Positions 27,070 through 35,361 of a stretch of DNA of 64,000 bases are shown here, piece after piece. Position 1 is the first letter of the stretch; the number at the start of each line of letters is the position of its first letter. The translations under genes and the position numbers were made by a program. The notes beneath the pieces were generated by a model. The model was not told the DNA's origin. It worked only from the letters and a program-made list of their open reading frames with translations, and made no database searches. The stretch comes from CAVWUA01 sp963758025 (GTDB lineage Bacteria > Planctomycetota > Planctomycetia > Isosphaerales > Isosphaeraceae): the NCBI GenBank assembly GCA_963758025.1, contig CAVWUA010000004.1, positions 310,001-374,000 on the forward strand, given 5' to 3'.

Positions 27070-27729
27070 TTAGGCGTCGAGGCTCCGGCCAAACGGCCCG
27101 GGGCACGAAGACACTGCTCCGGCCACCCGCCCACGACGCCAATAATACCCGAATCCAACTACAGTGGAGGTGATGGCCATTAAGAGGGTTGAGGGCTCGG
27201 GAACTGCGGTGAGGTTAATTTCGATCAACCCATAATAAGGGCCAACTGCATTCGGAGAATACCAAGGTGCCGACACAGATCCTTCCAGGGCCACGTCATT
27301 CCAATCTCCCAATGCTCCACCATCTCCAGGAATTCCTGCGACTCGATGCCAATTCATAACAACATAGTTCTCAGGACCCCCGAAGGGAGCGGCATTGTTT
27401 GGTTCCCCTGGATTCCAGTTGGTGTATGTCAGCGGTTCCCCACTAATCCACTGAAATGACCCCTCAGAGTCCCGATCGGTCAGCCCAGTCCACAGGATCC
27501 GGTTCGGATCTTGGCCGACGAAGAAATTGTCAATTACAAATTGATTCTCCGCCGCATCGTTGATGGTAATGAGATGACCTCTGAGGGAGACAGCTTCGGC
27601 CTCGGAATCATTCCAATTCGATTTTGTATTGGTGAGCTGATATCCATGCCCATTGTAGAGAATGAGCCCAGCCGCAACTGGTTTGGTAACCAAAATCGCT
27701 AAGAATGCTATCATGATAAAGAATTTCAT
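27070..27729 (-). CDS. C-type lectin-fold PEP-CTERM protein
   Basis: The start ATG 27729 (M-K-F-F-I-M-I-A-F-L-A-I-L-V) gives a normal signal peptide; the upstream in-frame ATG is less likely. The mature part is a C-type lectin-like domain: G-H-L-I-T-I-N-D-A-A-E-N-Q-F-V, I-L-W-T-G-L-T-D, W-N-P-G-E-P-N-N and G-D-W-N-D-V. It ends in a PEP-CTERM sorting tag: V-P-E-P-S-T, a hydrophobic helix, then Y-W-R-R-G-R. PEP-CTERM proteins are exported and processed by exosortase, usually in exopolysaccharide-producing bacteria. W-N-P-G-E-P-N-N resembles the calcium/sugar-binding loop. Base composition is clearly more AT-rich than neighbours, suggesting recent acquisition (inference). The frame is intact. 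Confidence 0.88.
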   Translation of the reverse strand: MKFFIMIAFLAILVTKPVAAGLILYNGHGYQLTNTKSNWNDSEAEAVSLRGHLITINDAAENQFVIDNFFVGQDPNRILWTGLTDRDSEGSFQWISGEPLTYTNWNPGEPNNAAPFGGPENYVVMNWHRVAGIPGDGGALGDWNDVALEGSVSAPWYSPNAVGPYYGLIEINLTAVPEPSTLLMAITSTVVGFGYYWRRGRVAGAVSSCPGPFGRSLDA

Positions 27730-28077
27730 GCGTGCTTCCAAATGAGAGCGAGGAGAGAAAAACGAGGACATACGCATTTACGCCTGCGTTCGCGGCCGGC
27801 CGGGAGGGCGGAGACAGGACTCCAGTGGGTAGGCTGGGTCGCGGGTGGCCGGGACAACAACTGGATCCCGGCCACCCGCGCGAGCAACATCCCGAACCCG
27901 GTCAGGAACCTCTCCCCTGCCACGGCCCGTCGACGGTGCGCTCTGACAGAAGAGGCCATGAGAGCGGTTAGGCGCGACGCGGCCCAAGCGTGATGTATGA
28001 CCGGGCTTTAGGATGCCTGCAATCTGAGCGTAGAAGGTATGGAGATCTTGATAAACGAGCGATGGGCATTTCCATGC
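27730..28077. other. Gene-free stretch with a 15-bp palindrome
   Basis: I see no convincing gene in these 348 bases. They hold the upstream region of the lectin gene and an inverted repeat, listed separately at 27840-27880. Confidence 0.5.
27840..27880. repeat. 15-bp perfect palindrome related to the 25.8-kb repeats
   Basis: The arms 27840-27854 and 27866-27880 (cgcgggtggccggga and its reverse complement) flank an 11-base loop caacaactgga. The arm shares ggtggccggga with the repeats at 25723-25907, so this is another member of the same family. There is no U-tract, so it is not a standard terminator. Confidence 0.8.
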
Positions 28078-28292
28078 TCATAGGCGCCATTCGAGCATCT
28101 CGACCTTCGGCGGTAGGATGCGCTTTAGGTCGGGCTTCGCCTCAATCACCAAGGCACGGAGGTTGTTATAATCATCGACGATGGTCGTAGTGACGGCCTG
28201 TTCGCGCTGTCTTCGCGGTTAGCGAACTGAGGGCAGATGCCGATATCTTTCGGCTTTCGCCGCGGGACAGCTAGTTCGTCTGTAAAAGGCAC
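28078..28292 (-). CDS. Short hypothetical protein (frame break near 28210)
   Basis: A GTG at 28292, 10 bases after ggag, opens V-P-F-T-D-E-L-A-V-P-R-R-K-P-K-D-I-G-I-C, continuing P-Q-F-A-N-R-E-D-S-A. After a small indel near 28210 it continues R-E-Q-A-V-T-T-T-I-V-D-D-Y-N-N-L-R-A-L and ends L-E-W-R-L at 28078. The total is about 71 residues, with no known family. It lies 19 bases after another short gene on the same strand, so they probably form a two-gene operon. The base composition and natural codon pattern in both halves argue for a real gene broken by an indel. Confidence 0.5.
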
Positions 28293-28311
28293 GCGTGCTC
28301 GACTCCAGCGG

Positions 28312-28550
28312 CTAAAGCGTTTTTCGAGGCAATTGAACGCTCAGCCACTTCGCCTCACCGATGGTGACATTGACCGCCAACTCATCCCCCTTCGCGGTCC
28401 CCTGGACATCGCTACGGCATGCTCCACCTCGGAGTGCTCCGCCTGGTGGTGGAAAAGCGTAATCGATTTCCCGGACTGCTCGTTCTCGATCGTGACCGAG
28501 AGCCACGGCCCGGGGTCGACCAGGTCACTGAGGAACTTCCTCAAGCCCAT
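28312..28550 (-). CDS. Short hypothetical protein (frame break near 28392)
   Basis: The start ATG 28550 follows a ggagga box. The protein reads M-G-L-R-K-F-L-S-D-L-V-D-P-G-P-W-L-S-V, then F-H-H-Q-A-E-H-S-E-V-E-H-A-V. After one indel it continues T-A-K-G-D-E-L-A-V-N-V-T-I-G-E-A-K-W-L and stops at 28312 (about 79 residues). No family recognised. The pattern is soluble, mixed alpha/beta. A second short gene follows 19 bases downstream. Confidence 0.6.
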
Positions 28551-28744
28551 GAGCCGTCCTCCAGTCGCAAGAACCTTCTGACCAGAATTAGACGAACAAA
28601 AACTCGTGGAAAAATACGACGAAACAGTCTATCATCCCATCTGTCCGACAATCCTCCCACGAATGAGGCCGGTTTGCAAACCGATTCCGGGATGAGGCGA
28701 ACCAATGGGGGACGGCGAACATGATCGGCGGCTCCGACCAGCCC

Positions 28745-28802
28745 GTAAGGTGGGCACCGCCCACCTCCTGGCAAATACGATGGTGGGCGGTGCCCACCCT
28801 AC
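28745..28802. repeat. REP-like inverted repeat, 21-bp arms
   Basis: The arms 28745-28765 and 28782-28802 match at 20 of 21 positions around a 16-base loop. Each arm is itself a small palindrome (ggtgggc-acc-gcccacc). The motif resembles short intergenic palindromes I recall from planctomycete genomes. It lies just downstream of the DUF1552 gene end and may act as a transcript-end hairpin. Confidence 0.75.
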
Positions 28803-28833
28803 GAAGAACAGAACATATCAGCAGAATCGTGCA

Positions 28834-30198
28834 TCAGAGCCCGGCGAGGCGTTCGTCGGAGTCGCCGAAGTGGTCGAGGGTGACGCCCATGCGGTCCATG
28901 ATCGAGAGGTAGAGGCTACAGAGCTTGCGGTCGTCGTCGCCCCTGTCGGTGTAGTCCAGCACGCGGCCCGTCGGGAGGGTTCCGCCCAGGCCGCCGGCCA
29001 GGACGAGCGGCACCTTGCTGGCGTCGTGCCGCGATCCGGAGAACAGGCTGTTGATGAACAGCAGGCAGGTGTTGTCGAGCACCGTCCCCGCCCCCTCGGG
29101 CATGGCGTCGAGACGGGCGGCGAGGTAGGCAAGCTGCTCGACGTAGAACTGGGTCACGCGCAGGTAGGCGTCGGACTTGTCGTCGTGCGAGGCGCCGTGG
29201 TGCGCCGCGCGGACGTCGAGGAACGGGTAGAAGAGGCCCGAGATGTCGCGGCAGAGCAGCAGCGTGGCGATCCGGGTCTTGTCGGTCTGGAACCCCAGGG
29301 CGATCAGGTCGCACATCAGGCGCATGTGCTCGCGGATGTCCTCGGGCAGGCCGTTGTCGGGGCGGGGCATCGCCACGGCGGGCTGGTCCCGACCGGCGGC
29401 GCGGTCCTCGGCCGCCGCCTTCTCGGCCCGCATCGGCACGACCCGGCGCTCGACCTCGCGGACGCTCGTCAGGTACTCGTCGAGCTTCGCCCGGTCGCCG
29501 GCGCTGACCCGTCGGCTCAGGCCCGCGGCCTCTTCCCGGACGCGGTCGAGGATGCTCTGGTTGCGGCGGTTGCCGCGGTTGTCGAACAGGGCATCGAAGG
29601 CCAACGACGGATACACCTCCATCGGCACGGGCGAGGTGGCGCTCTGCCAGGAGATGTGCGAACTATACGCCATCGAGAAGTTCGTCTCGTGGTAGCCGGT
29701 GATCGGCTGCTCGCACCCGAGGACCATGCTCGGCTGGACGGTCCTGCGCGCCGAGATGCCGGGCGAGTTCCTGATCGATGCTGACGCCCCCCTTCAGCTC
29801 GGCCCCCTTCTTCAAGGCGGCCCCCGAGAGGATGTTGCCGGTCTGGCCGGGGTGGATGCCGACGCCGAGGGCGTGCTGGTTGTACAGGCCGTGGACGACG
29901 TTGATCTTGTCCTTCAGCGGCTCCAGGGGGTCCAGGCAAGGGCCCAGCTCCATCGACGCGCCGGAGCCCTTGGCCCACCAGTGCGACGGGTTGACGCCGC
30001 AGCCCATGAACAGGGCGGCGAACCGCTTCGGGGCCGTCGCGGCGACCTCATCGGCCAGCGCCAGGCACCCCAGGAGGGGACCGACTCCAGCCACGGCAGG
30101 GCCATCGTCACGCCGACGCCGCGAAGGAACATCCGCCGGGACGCCCGGCCGCGATCGCGCTGATCTTGATCGTTCACTCGGTCCGAAGCGTTCTTCAT
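28834..30198 (-). CDS. DUF1552 planctomycete protein with Tat-like signal (two frame breaks)
   Basis: The N-terminus has a twin-Arg-type signal: S-R-R-M-F-L-R-G-V-G-V-T-M-A-L-P-W-L. The frame breaks near 30085 and 29750. The body reads R-F-A-A-L-F-M-G-C-G-V-N-P-S-H-W-W, I-H-P-G-Q-T-G-N-I-L-S-G, L-G-C-E-Q-P-I-T-G-Y-H-E-T-N-F-S, then A-H-H-G-A-S-H-D-D-K. All are typical of DUF1552. In planctomycetes this protein nearly always follows a DUF1587/DUF1592/DUF1588/DUF1585 gene, as here. The pair is presumed to act in the periplasm, but its reaction is unknown. Corrected length is about 450 residues, normal for the family. Confidence 0.88.
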
Positions 30199-30269
30199 CG
30201 GGTTCACTCCGCGGGTAAGGCACCTCGCCAGAATCAGCGATACCAGTTGTGGTCGATTTCCTTTTTCGG

Positions 30270-30344
30270 GTGGCTGGGGTCTCGTCCGCGAGACCCCGGT
30301 GCGACGGCCTCATTCCGGGGCCTTGCGGACGAGGCCCCAGCCAC
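30270..30344. repeat. REP-like inverted repeat, 20-bp arms
   Basis: The arms 30270-30289 and 30325-30344 (gtggctggggtctcgtccgc and its near reverse complement, 19 of 20 matching) lie between the DUF1587-type and DUF1552 genes. Within the loop there is a second small palindrome (ggtctcgtccgcgagacc). It could attenuate or process the transcript between the two genes (inference). Confidence 0.75.
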
Positions 30345-30387
30345 TCATACCGAGCCATTCATTCGCACAGTTTATTCTGGTGAAACT

Positions 30388-33300
30388 TTATTCTGATGAA
30401 ACTCCCAAGTCTTCGACTCGCCTGTTTCGGAACTGCGGGCTGGTGACGATGGTCTCGACCAGACTGCCGAAGCGGCCGCCGTCGGCCGACAGACGGGCAC
30501 GCATGGCGTCGATGGTCGCGTCGTCGGAAGGGATCAGGGTCCGCCCGAGGGCGTAGGCCAGGAGCTTGCGGCAGAGGTTCTCGACGAACTCCTCCCGGCG
30601 CCTGGTTTCCAGGTAGGCGCGGAGCCCCGCGACCCCCTCCCCCTCGACGCCGCCGGGGAAGACCACGCGGGTCTCGACGGGCCGGCCGCCGAGGTCCACG
30701 TCGCGGGCCTCGCCGACGGGGCCGTAGCCCTCGAACGCCAGGCCGATCGCGTCGAACCGCTCGTGGCAGACGGCACAACTCTTATCGGCGCGGTGGCGGG
30801 CCAGGGCCTCGCGCAGGGTCTGGTCGCCGAGCTTGGACTCGTCGTCGGGGAGGTCGGGGACGTTGGGCGGGGCGCCGGGATGTTCTCGCCGAGCACCTGA
30901 CGGACGACCCAGTACCCGCGCTTGACCGGGCTGGTGCGCAGGCCGGGCGAGTTCCTCGTGAGGAAGACGGCCATCGGCAGGAGCCCCCCGCGGCCGTAGC
31001 GGTCGGCGTCGTCGATGCGCAGCCCAGTCGTCCGGCCCGGCATCGGCATCCGGCTCGGGCATCCCGTAGTGGCGGGCCAGCGGCGGGTTGACGAACGTGT
31101 GCCGGGCGTCGAGGAACTCCGAGACCGGGCGGTCGTTCCGGACGAGGTCGATGAAGAACCGGATCGGCTCCTCGAACATCGACCGCCGCAAGGCGTCGTC
31201 GAACGTGGGGAACCGGCCGCGATCGACGCTGTTGTGCTCCTCGAACCGGCGGAAGTCGAGCCAGTGGCCGCCGAACTCCGTGGCCAGCCCGCGCACGCGG
31301 TCATCGCGAAGCATGCGGCGGGCCTGGGCCGCGAGGACCTCGGGCTCGTGCAGGTCGCCCGAGGCGGCGTGGTCCAGCAACTCCTCGTCGGGCATGCTCG
31401 CCCAGAGGAAGTAGCTCAGGCGGCTGGCCAGGTCGTAATCGGAGAGCGGCTGGATGCCCTGCCCTTCCCCCTCGCCCGGCAGATCGACGCGGTAGAGGAA
31501 GTGGGGGGACATCAGGATGTAGGCGACCGTGTCGCGGACGGCGTCCTCGTGGTCGAGCTCGTCCTCCTCACGGAGCAAGCGGTAGAACGCGGCGACGCCC
31601 GCGCGCTCCTCCTCCGAGAGCGGCCGGCGGAAGGCCCGCTCGGCCAGCGCCTGCAGGGCCGCGACGTGGCGGGGCTCCGCCTCGGCCCGGTCCCGCTCGA
31701 CGCGGCGAATTTCGTCGGAGATGATCTGGAATTGATCGGCGATGGCCTGGATGGCGCGGTCGCCGGCGCCGATCCGGCGCGCCTTCGCCAGGTAAATCTC
31801 GGCAAGCTCGCGGATCTTCTCCGCGGACGCGGCGTCCCTGTCCTCGGCGCGGACGAAGTTGAAGATCGGATCGCGCAGGAAGCCCGACTCCGCCCGCTCG
31901 TACCAGAGGTAGCTGGAGTACTGCCGCATCGGGTCGCCGGTGATGAAGTGGAACTCGCGCCAGAGGCGTTCGAGTTCCCGCTGTCCCGACTCGTCCAGCA
32001 ACAGCTCGGAGAGCGGGCCGTCGTCGCGGAAGTACCCCGTCATGCTGTGGAACCCGGCGCTGAGCAGGCGTCCGGTGTTGTTCCTGTCCTCGTTTTCGAG
32101 ATAGACCCGCGCCCGCTCCGAGACGAAGAAGGCGTCGGGGAAGGTCCGGCAGAAGCGGTCGAAGGTCGCCTCGAAACGGCGGAAGTCGTCGGCGTCGTCG
32201 GGGACGGTCAGCGCCCTGGCGGCCGGGCTGTCCGGCGCCAGCATGTCGGTCTGGATCTTCGAGGCCCCGCCCGCGTAACGCATCCGGTTGGCGACGAACT
32301 GCCGGTTCTTCCAGAGAACGAACGGTTGCGTCCCGTTGCTGATTCCCCGGGCGGTCATGTTCGGCACGTCCGGCACGAGCTGCCGGCGCAGGTCCACGAC
32401 GAAGTCGCGCATCCGCTCGCAACCGGCCCGCGCGGCGTCCGCCCCCCCGGCGTCGGGTTCCGGCAACCCGTTCCAGAGGGCCTGAAGCGCGGCGATCGGG
32501 CCGAGTTCCTCCGACGGGTCGTTGAGGGTCTCCCAGATCGTCGCCAGATACCTGGAGCTGAGCCCGGCCTCGGCGGCGAACTCCTTCAGAGAGGCGTCCG
32601 GTCGGCCCAGGGCCTCGCGGTGCCGGAAGCGCCAGGAGGCGAGGAAGTAGTCGGCGTAGTCGGTGTTCTGACGGTCGTAAAAGGCGATGATGCGATGGAC
32701 GCAGTACTTGTCGCGGTCGGTATCGGCGAGCATCGGATGCGGCGCGAAGTCGATGCCGTCCGGCGTCAGGACAAGGTGATCGGCGATCCGCCGCGCCGCG
32801 TCGAGGTACTTCTTGACCAGGGCGGGGGACATCGCGAGCGATTCCGCCGAGTTGTCGAAGCCGGCCTCGTTGGCCGGATCGACGGGGAACTCGCGGGTCG
32901 GCCGGAGGTCCACGCCGGTCAGGTCGCGGATCGTGTGGTCGTACTCGGCGTTGCTCAGTCTCCGCGCGCGGACCGTGCCGGGATCGCCCGCGTTGCGCGC
33001 GGCTTCGAGCTTGCGAACCGCCCCGATCCAGTCGATGACCTCCCGGCGAGCCTCGGCCGACGGGTGCCGCTTCGCCTTGGCCGGCGGCATGGTTTCCAGG
33101 TCGAGCTGATCGAGGACGAGCGCCCAGCGGGCGGGGTCGTCGGCGACGGCCTGCGCGGTGGTGAAGACGCTCAGGTCCAGGTCGCTCTTGGGTTTCTCGC
33201 CCGCGTGGCACCCGAGGCAATACGTCTGGAGGAACGGCCGGACGGTCTCGCGGAAGCGAAGCTCGACGGCGTCCGCCTCGTCCTGGTGGTCCCGGGTCGG

Positions 33301-33399
33301 TTCATCGGCGGCCATTCGCGGGCCGAGGGCGGCCAGCAGGAGGCCGGTGGTCATCAACAGGAGGCAGGTCGTCCGCATCGTCCGTCGCGTCTCCTTCAC
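30388..33399 (-). CDS. DUF1587/DUF1592/DUF1588/DUF1585 planctomycete cytochrome-like protein (frame breaks near 31020 and 30880)
   Basis: This is a protein of about 1000 residues. It has a signal peptide (T-C-L-L-L-M-T-T-G-L-L-L-A) and a single c-type haem motif C-L-G-C-H at residues 61-65. Domain order follows the standard planctomycete set: DUF1587 (R-L-S-N-A-E-Y-D-H-T-I-R-D-L-T-G-V), DUF1595/DUF1592 (R-A-F-R-R-P-L-S-E-E-E, Y-I-L-M-S-P-H-F-L-Y-R), DUF1588, and DUF1585 near the end (C-R-K-L-L-A-Y-A-L-G-R). Between about 31,020 and 30,880 the correct frame is different (G-G-L-L-P-M-A-V-F-L-T-R-N-S-P-G), so two compensating indels lie there. A second C-x-x-C-H (C-A-V-C-H) is in DUF1588. It forms an operon with the DUF1552 gene. 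Confidence 0.9.
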   Translation of the reverse strand: MKETRRTMRTTCLLLMTTGLLLAALGPRMAADEPTRDHQDEADAVELRFRETVRPFLQTYCLGCHAGEKPKSDLDLSVFTTAQAVADDPARWALVLDQLDLETMPPAKAKRHPSAEARREVIDWIGAVRKLEAARNAGDPGTVRARRLSNAEYDHTIRDLTGVDLRPTREFPVDPANEAGFDNSAESLAMSPALVKKYLDAARRIADHLVLTPDGIDFAPHPMLADTDRDKYCVHRIIAFYDRQNTDYADYFLASWRFRHREALGRPDASLKEFAAEAGLSSRYLATIWETLNDPSEELGPIAALQALWNGLPEPDAGGADAARAGCERMRDFVVDLRRQLVPDVPNMTARGISNGTQPFVLWKNRQFVANRMRYAGGASKIQTDMLAPDSPAARALTVPDDADDFRRFEATFDRFCRTFPDAFFVSERARVYLENEDRNNTGRLLSAGFHSMTGYFRDDGPLSELLLDESGQRELERLWREFHFITGDPMRQYSSYLWYERAESGFLRDPIFNFVRAEDRDAASAEKIRELAEIYLAKARRIGAGDRAIQAIADQFQIISDEIRRVERDRAEAEPRHVAALQALAERAFRRPLSEEERAGVAAFYRLLREEDELDHEDAVRDTVAYILMSPHFLYRVDLPGEGEGQGIQPLSDYDLASRLSYFLWASMPDEELLDHAASGDLHEPEVLAAQARRMLRDDRVRGLATEFGGHWLDFRRFEEHNSVDRGRFPTFDDALRRSMFEEPIRFFIDLVRNDRPVSEFLDARHTFVNPPLARHYGMPEPDADAGPDDWAAHRRRRPLRPRGAPADGRLPHEELARPAHQPGQARVLGRPSGARREHPGAPPNVPDLPDDESKLGDQTLREALARHRADKSCAVCHERFDAIGLAFEGYGPVGEARDVDLGGRPVETRVVFPGGVEGEGVAGLRAYLETRRREEFVENLCRKLLAYALGRTLIPSDDATIDAMRARLSADGGRFGSLVETIVTSPQFRNRRVEDLGVSSE

Positions 33400-33914
33400 T
33401 CCGCCGACCTCAATACGTTAAACAAATAGACTACACCCATTGATCGGCCTCATCAAGAGAGAGGGAGGCGGGAGGATGGCAACGTGACCCCGACGCCCGG
33501 GCCGCCGAGATCGTGTCCATAAAGTGTCACTCCGGCCCCTCCGTCGCGCCGAAACGCGCAGGGTCAGCATCACTCCCCGAGGGCCGTTTCGCGCCTCCCA
33601 GCGGTCGCGGGATGCCCCCCGGCGCGGAGGGCCGCCGGCCGATCTTCTTGATTTGAAAAGACTTCCGTCGAAAGACCCTGTTCCGAACGAGGTCCAAAGT
33701 GGGCCTCCAAGGTCAGCAACACCCTCTCGCCGCGGAAATCGGGGCCGACAAATGGGCGTTACTATCGGAAGGACAATAAGTTACGTTGATCCAAACTCAG
33801 CCTGAAGACAAAAAAAAACGCGCCGTTTGGTATCAGCAACACGCGGGAGGCCGGTGGCGCGCGGAAAGAATGTCACTGAGGCTCCTCCGACGTCGCGATC
33901 CTCCTGGCCGGTGC
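33400..33914. other. Gene-free stretch (515 bases)
   Basis: This lies between the divergent end of one minus-strand operon and the start region of the next. I see no credible gene or strong repeat. It presumably holds the promoter of the DUF1587-type gene near 33,400-33,480. Confidence 0.5.
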
Positions 33915-35357
33915 TCACGCGAGAATCTCCTGGGCGACCCGGCCGGCGACGTCGGTCAGGCGGAAGTCGCGGCCGGCGTAGCGGTACGTCAGCCGCTCGT
34001 GGTCGAGGCCGAGGAGGTGGAGCAGGGTCGCGTGGAGGTCGTGGATGTGCATGCGGTCCTCCACCGCGTAATAGCCGTATTCGTCGGTGGCGCCGTAGCG
34101 GAAGCCCGCCTTGACCCCGCCGCCGGCCATCCACATGGTGAAGCCCTCGGGGTTATGGTCGCGGCCGTCCTTGCCCTGGGCCGTCGGCGTGCGGCCGAAC
34201 TCGCCGCCCCAGAGGACGAGCGTGTCGTCGAGCAGCCCTCGCGCCTTGAGGTCCGTCAAGAGGGCCGCGATGGGCCGGTCCACCTCTCGGGCGTTCTTCT
34301 CGTGCCCCTCCTTGAGCTTGCTGTGCTGGTCCCACTGCACGTCTCCGTCGCTATGCGTGACCTGGACGAACCGCACGCCCTGCTCGGCGAAGCGTCGGGC
34401 GAGAAGGCACTGACGGCCGAAGTTGGCGGTGACCGGATCGTCCAGCCCGTAGAGCTGGCGCGTCGCGGGGGACTCGCCCGAGAGGTCCTCGATCTCGGGC
34501 ATCGCCGTCTGCATGCGGAAGGCCAGCTCGAACGATTCCAGACGGCCCTCCAGCATCTGATCCGGGCCGGTTTGCTCCAGGTGGTCGCGGTTCAGCTCCG
34601 CGAGCAGGTCGAGCTGGGCGCGCTGGACGTTGGGCGAGAACCGGGAGTTCGTGATGTGGCGCACCCGGGCCTGCTCGGCGGGGACGCTGGCGTTGCCCAG
34701 GGGGGTCCCCTGGTAGGCGGCCGGGAGGAAGGCCGAGCCCCAGTTCAGCACGCCGCCGTGGGCGAGGGTCGGGCAGATGGTGAGGAAGCCCGGCAAGTCC
34801 TGATTCTCGGTGCCCAGGCCGTAGGTGATCCACGAGCCCATGCTGGGCCGGACGAAGTTGTCGCTGCCGGTGTGCAGCTTCAGCAGAGCACCGCCGTGGG
34901 CGGCGTTGGTGCCGTGGAGCGAGTTGAGGATGCAGAGGTCGTCCACGCAACGGGCCACCTCCGGGAACAACTCGCTGACGGCGATCCCGCTCTCGCCATG
35001 ACGCTGGAACTTCCAGGGGGAGGCCAGGAGCTTGCCGGTCTCGGCGAACTGGACGCGGGGCTTCTCGAACGGCAAGGGCTTGCCGTCGTCGCGACGGAGC
35101 CTGGGCTTGTCGTCGAAGGTGTCGATGTGCGACGGCCCGCCCTTCATGAAGAGGAAGATGACCCGCTTCGCCCGGGCCGGGAAGTGCGGCGGTCGGGGCG
35201 CGAGCGGGCCGGCCGACGGGGCGGCGTCCGGCGGACCGGCCTTCGTGCCCTCGGCCAGTAACGCGGTCAGGGCGAGCGAGCCGAAACCCACGGCGGTCTC
35301 GCGGAGCATCCGGCGCCGGGAGGTCAGGCGAGCGGGGTGCTGATCCATGAGGGCCAT
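33915..35357 (-). CDS. DUF1501 planctomycete protein with Tat-like signal
   Basis: This protein of about 480 residues starts near 35357 (M-A-L-M-D-Q-H-P); 35348 is an alternative. The signal region is T-S-R-R-R-M-L-R-E-T-A-V-G-F-G. DUF1501 signatures are all present: V-I-F-L-F-M-K-G-G-P-S-H-I-D-T-F-D, I-A-V-S-E-L-F-P-E-V-A, S-M-G-S-W-I-T-Y-G-L-G, V-Q-V-T-H and L-W-G-G-E-F-G-R-T-P. DUF1501 proteins have an alkaline-phosphatase/sulfatase-like fold, and their substrate is unknown. The DUF1549/DUF1553 gene ends 4 bases upstream, the usual pairing. The frame is intact. Confidence 0.93.
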   Translation of the reverse strand: MALMDQHPARLTSRRRMLRETAVGFGSLALTALLAEGTKAGPPDAAPSAGPLAPRPPHFPARAKRVIFLFMKGGPSHIDTFDDKPRLRRDDGKPLPFEKPRVQFAETGKLLASPWKFQRHGESGIAVSELFPEVARCVDDLCILNSLHGTNAAHGGALLKLHTGSDNFVRPSMGSWITYGLGTENQDLPGFLTICPTLAHGGVLNWGSAFLPAAYQGTPLGNASVPAEQARVRHITNSRFSPNVQRAQLDLLAELNRDHLEQTGPDQMLEGRLESFELAFRMQTAMPEIEDLSGESPATRQLYGLDDPVTANFGRQCLLARRFAEQGVRFVQVTHSDGDVQWDQHSKLKEGHEKNAREVDRPIAALLTDLKARGLLDDTLVLWGGEFGRTPTAQGKDGRDHNPEGFTMWMAGGGVKAGFRYGATDEYGYYAVEDRMHIHDLHATLLHLLGLDHERLTYRYAGRDFRLTDVAGRVAQEILA

Positions 35358-35361
35358 TCTC

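Noticed and set aside
31015..33429. An 804-codon open frame opposite the DUF1587-type gene
   Set aside because: GC-rich antisense shadow; the real gene on the other strand has haem motif, domains and signal peptide.
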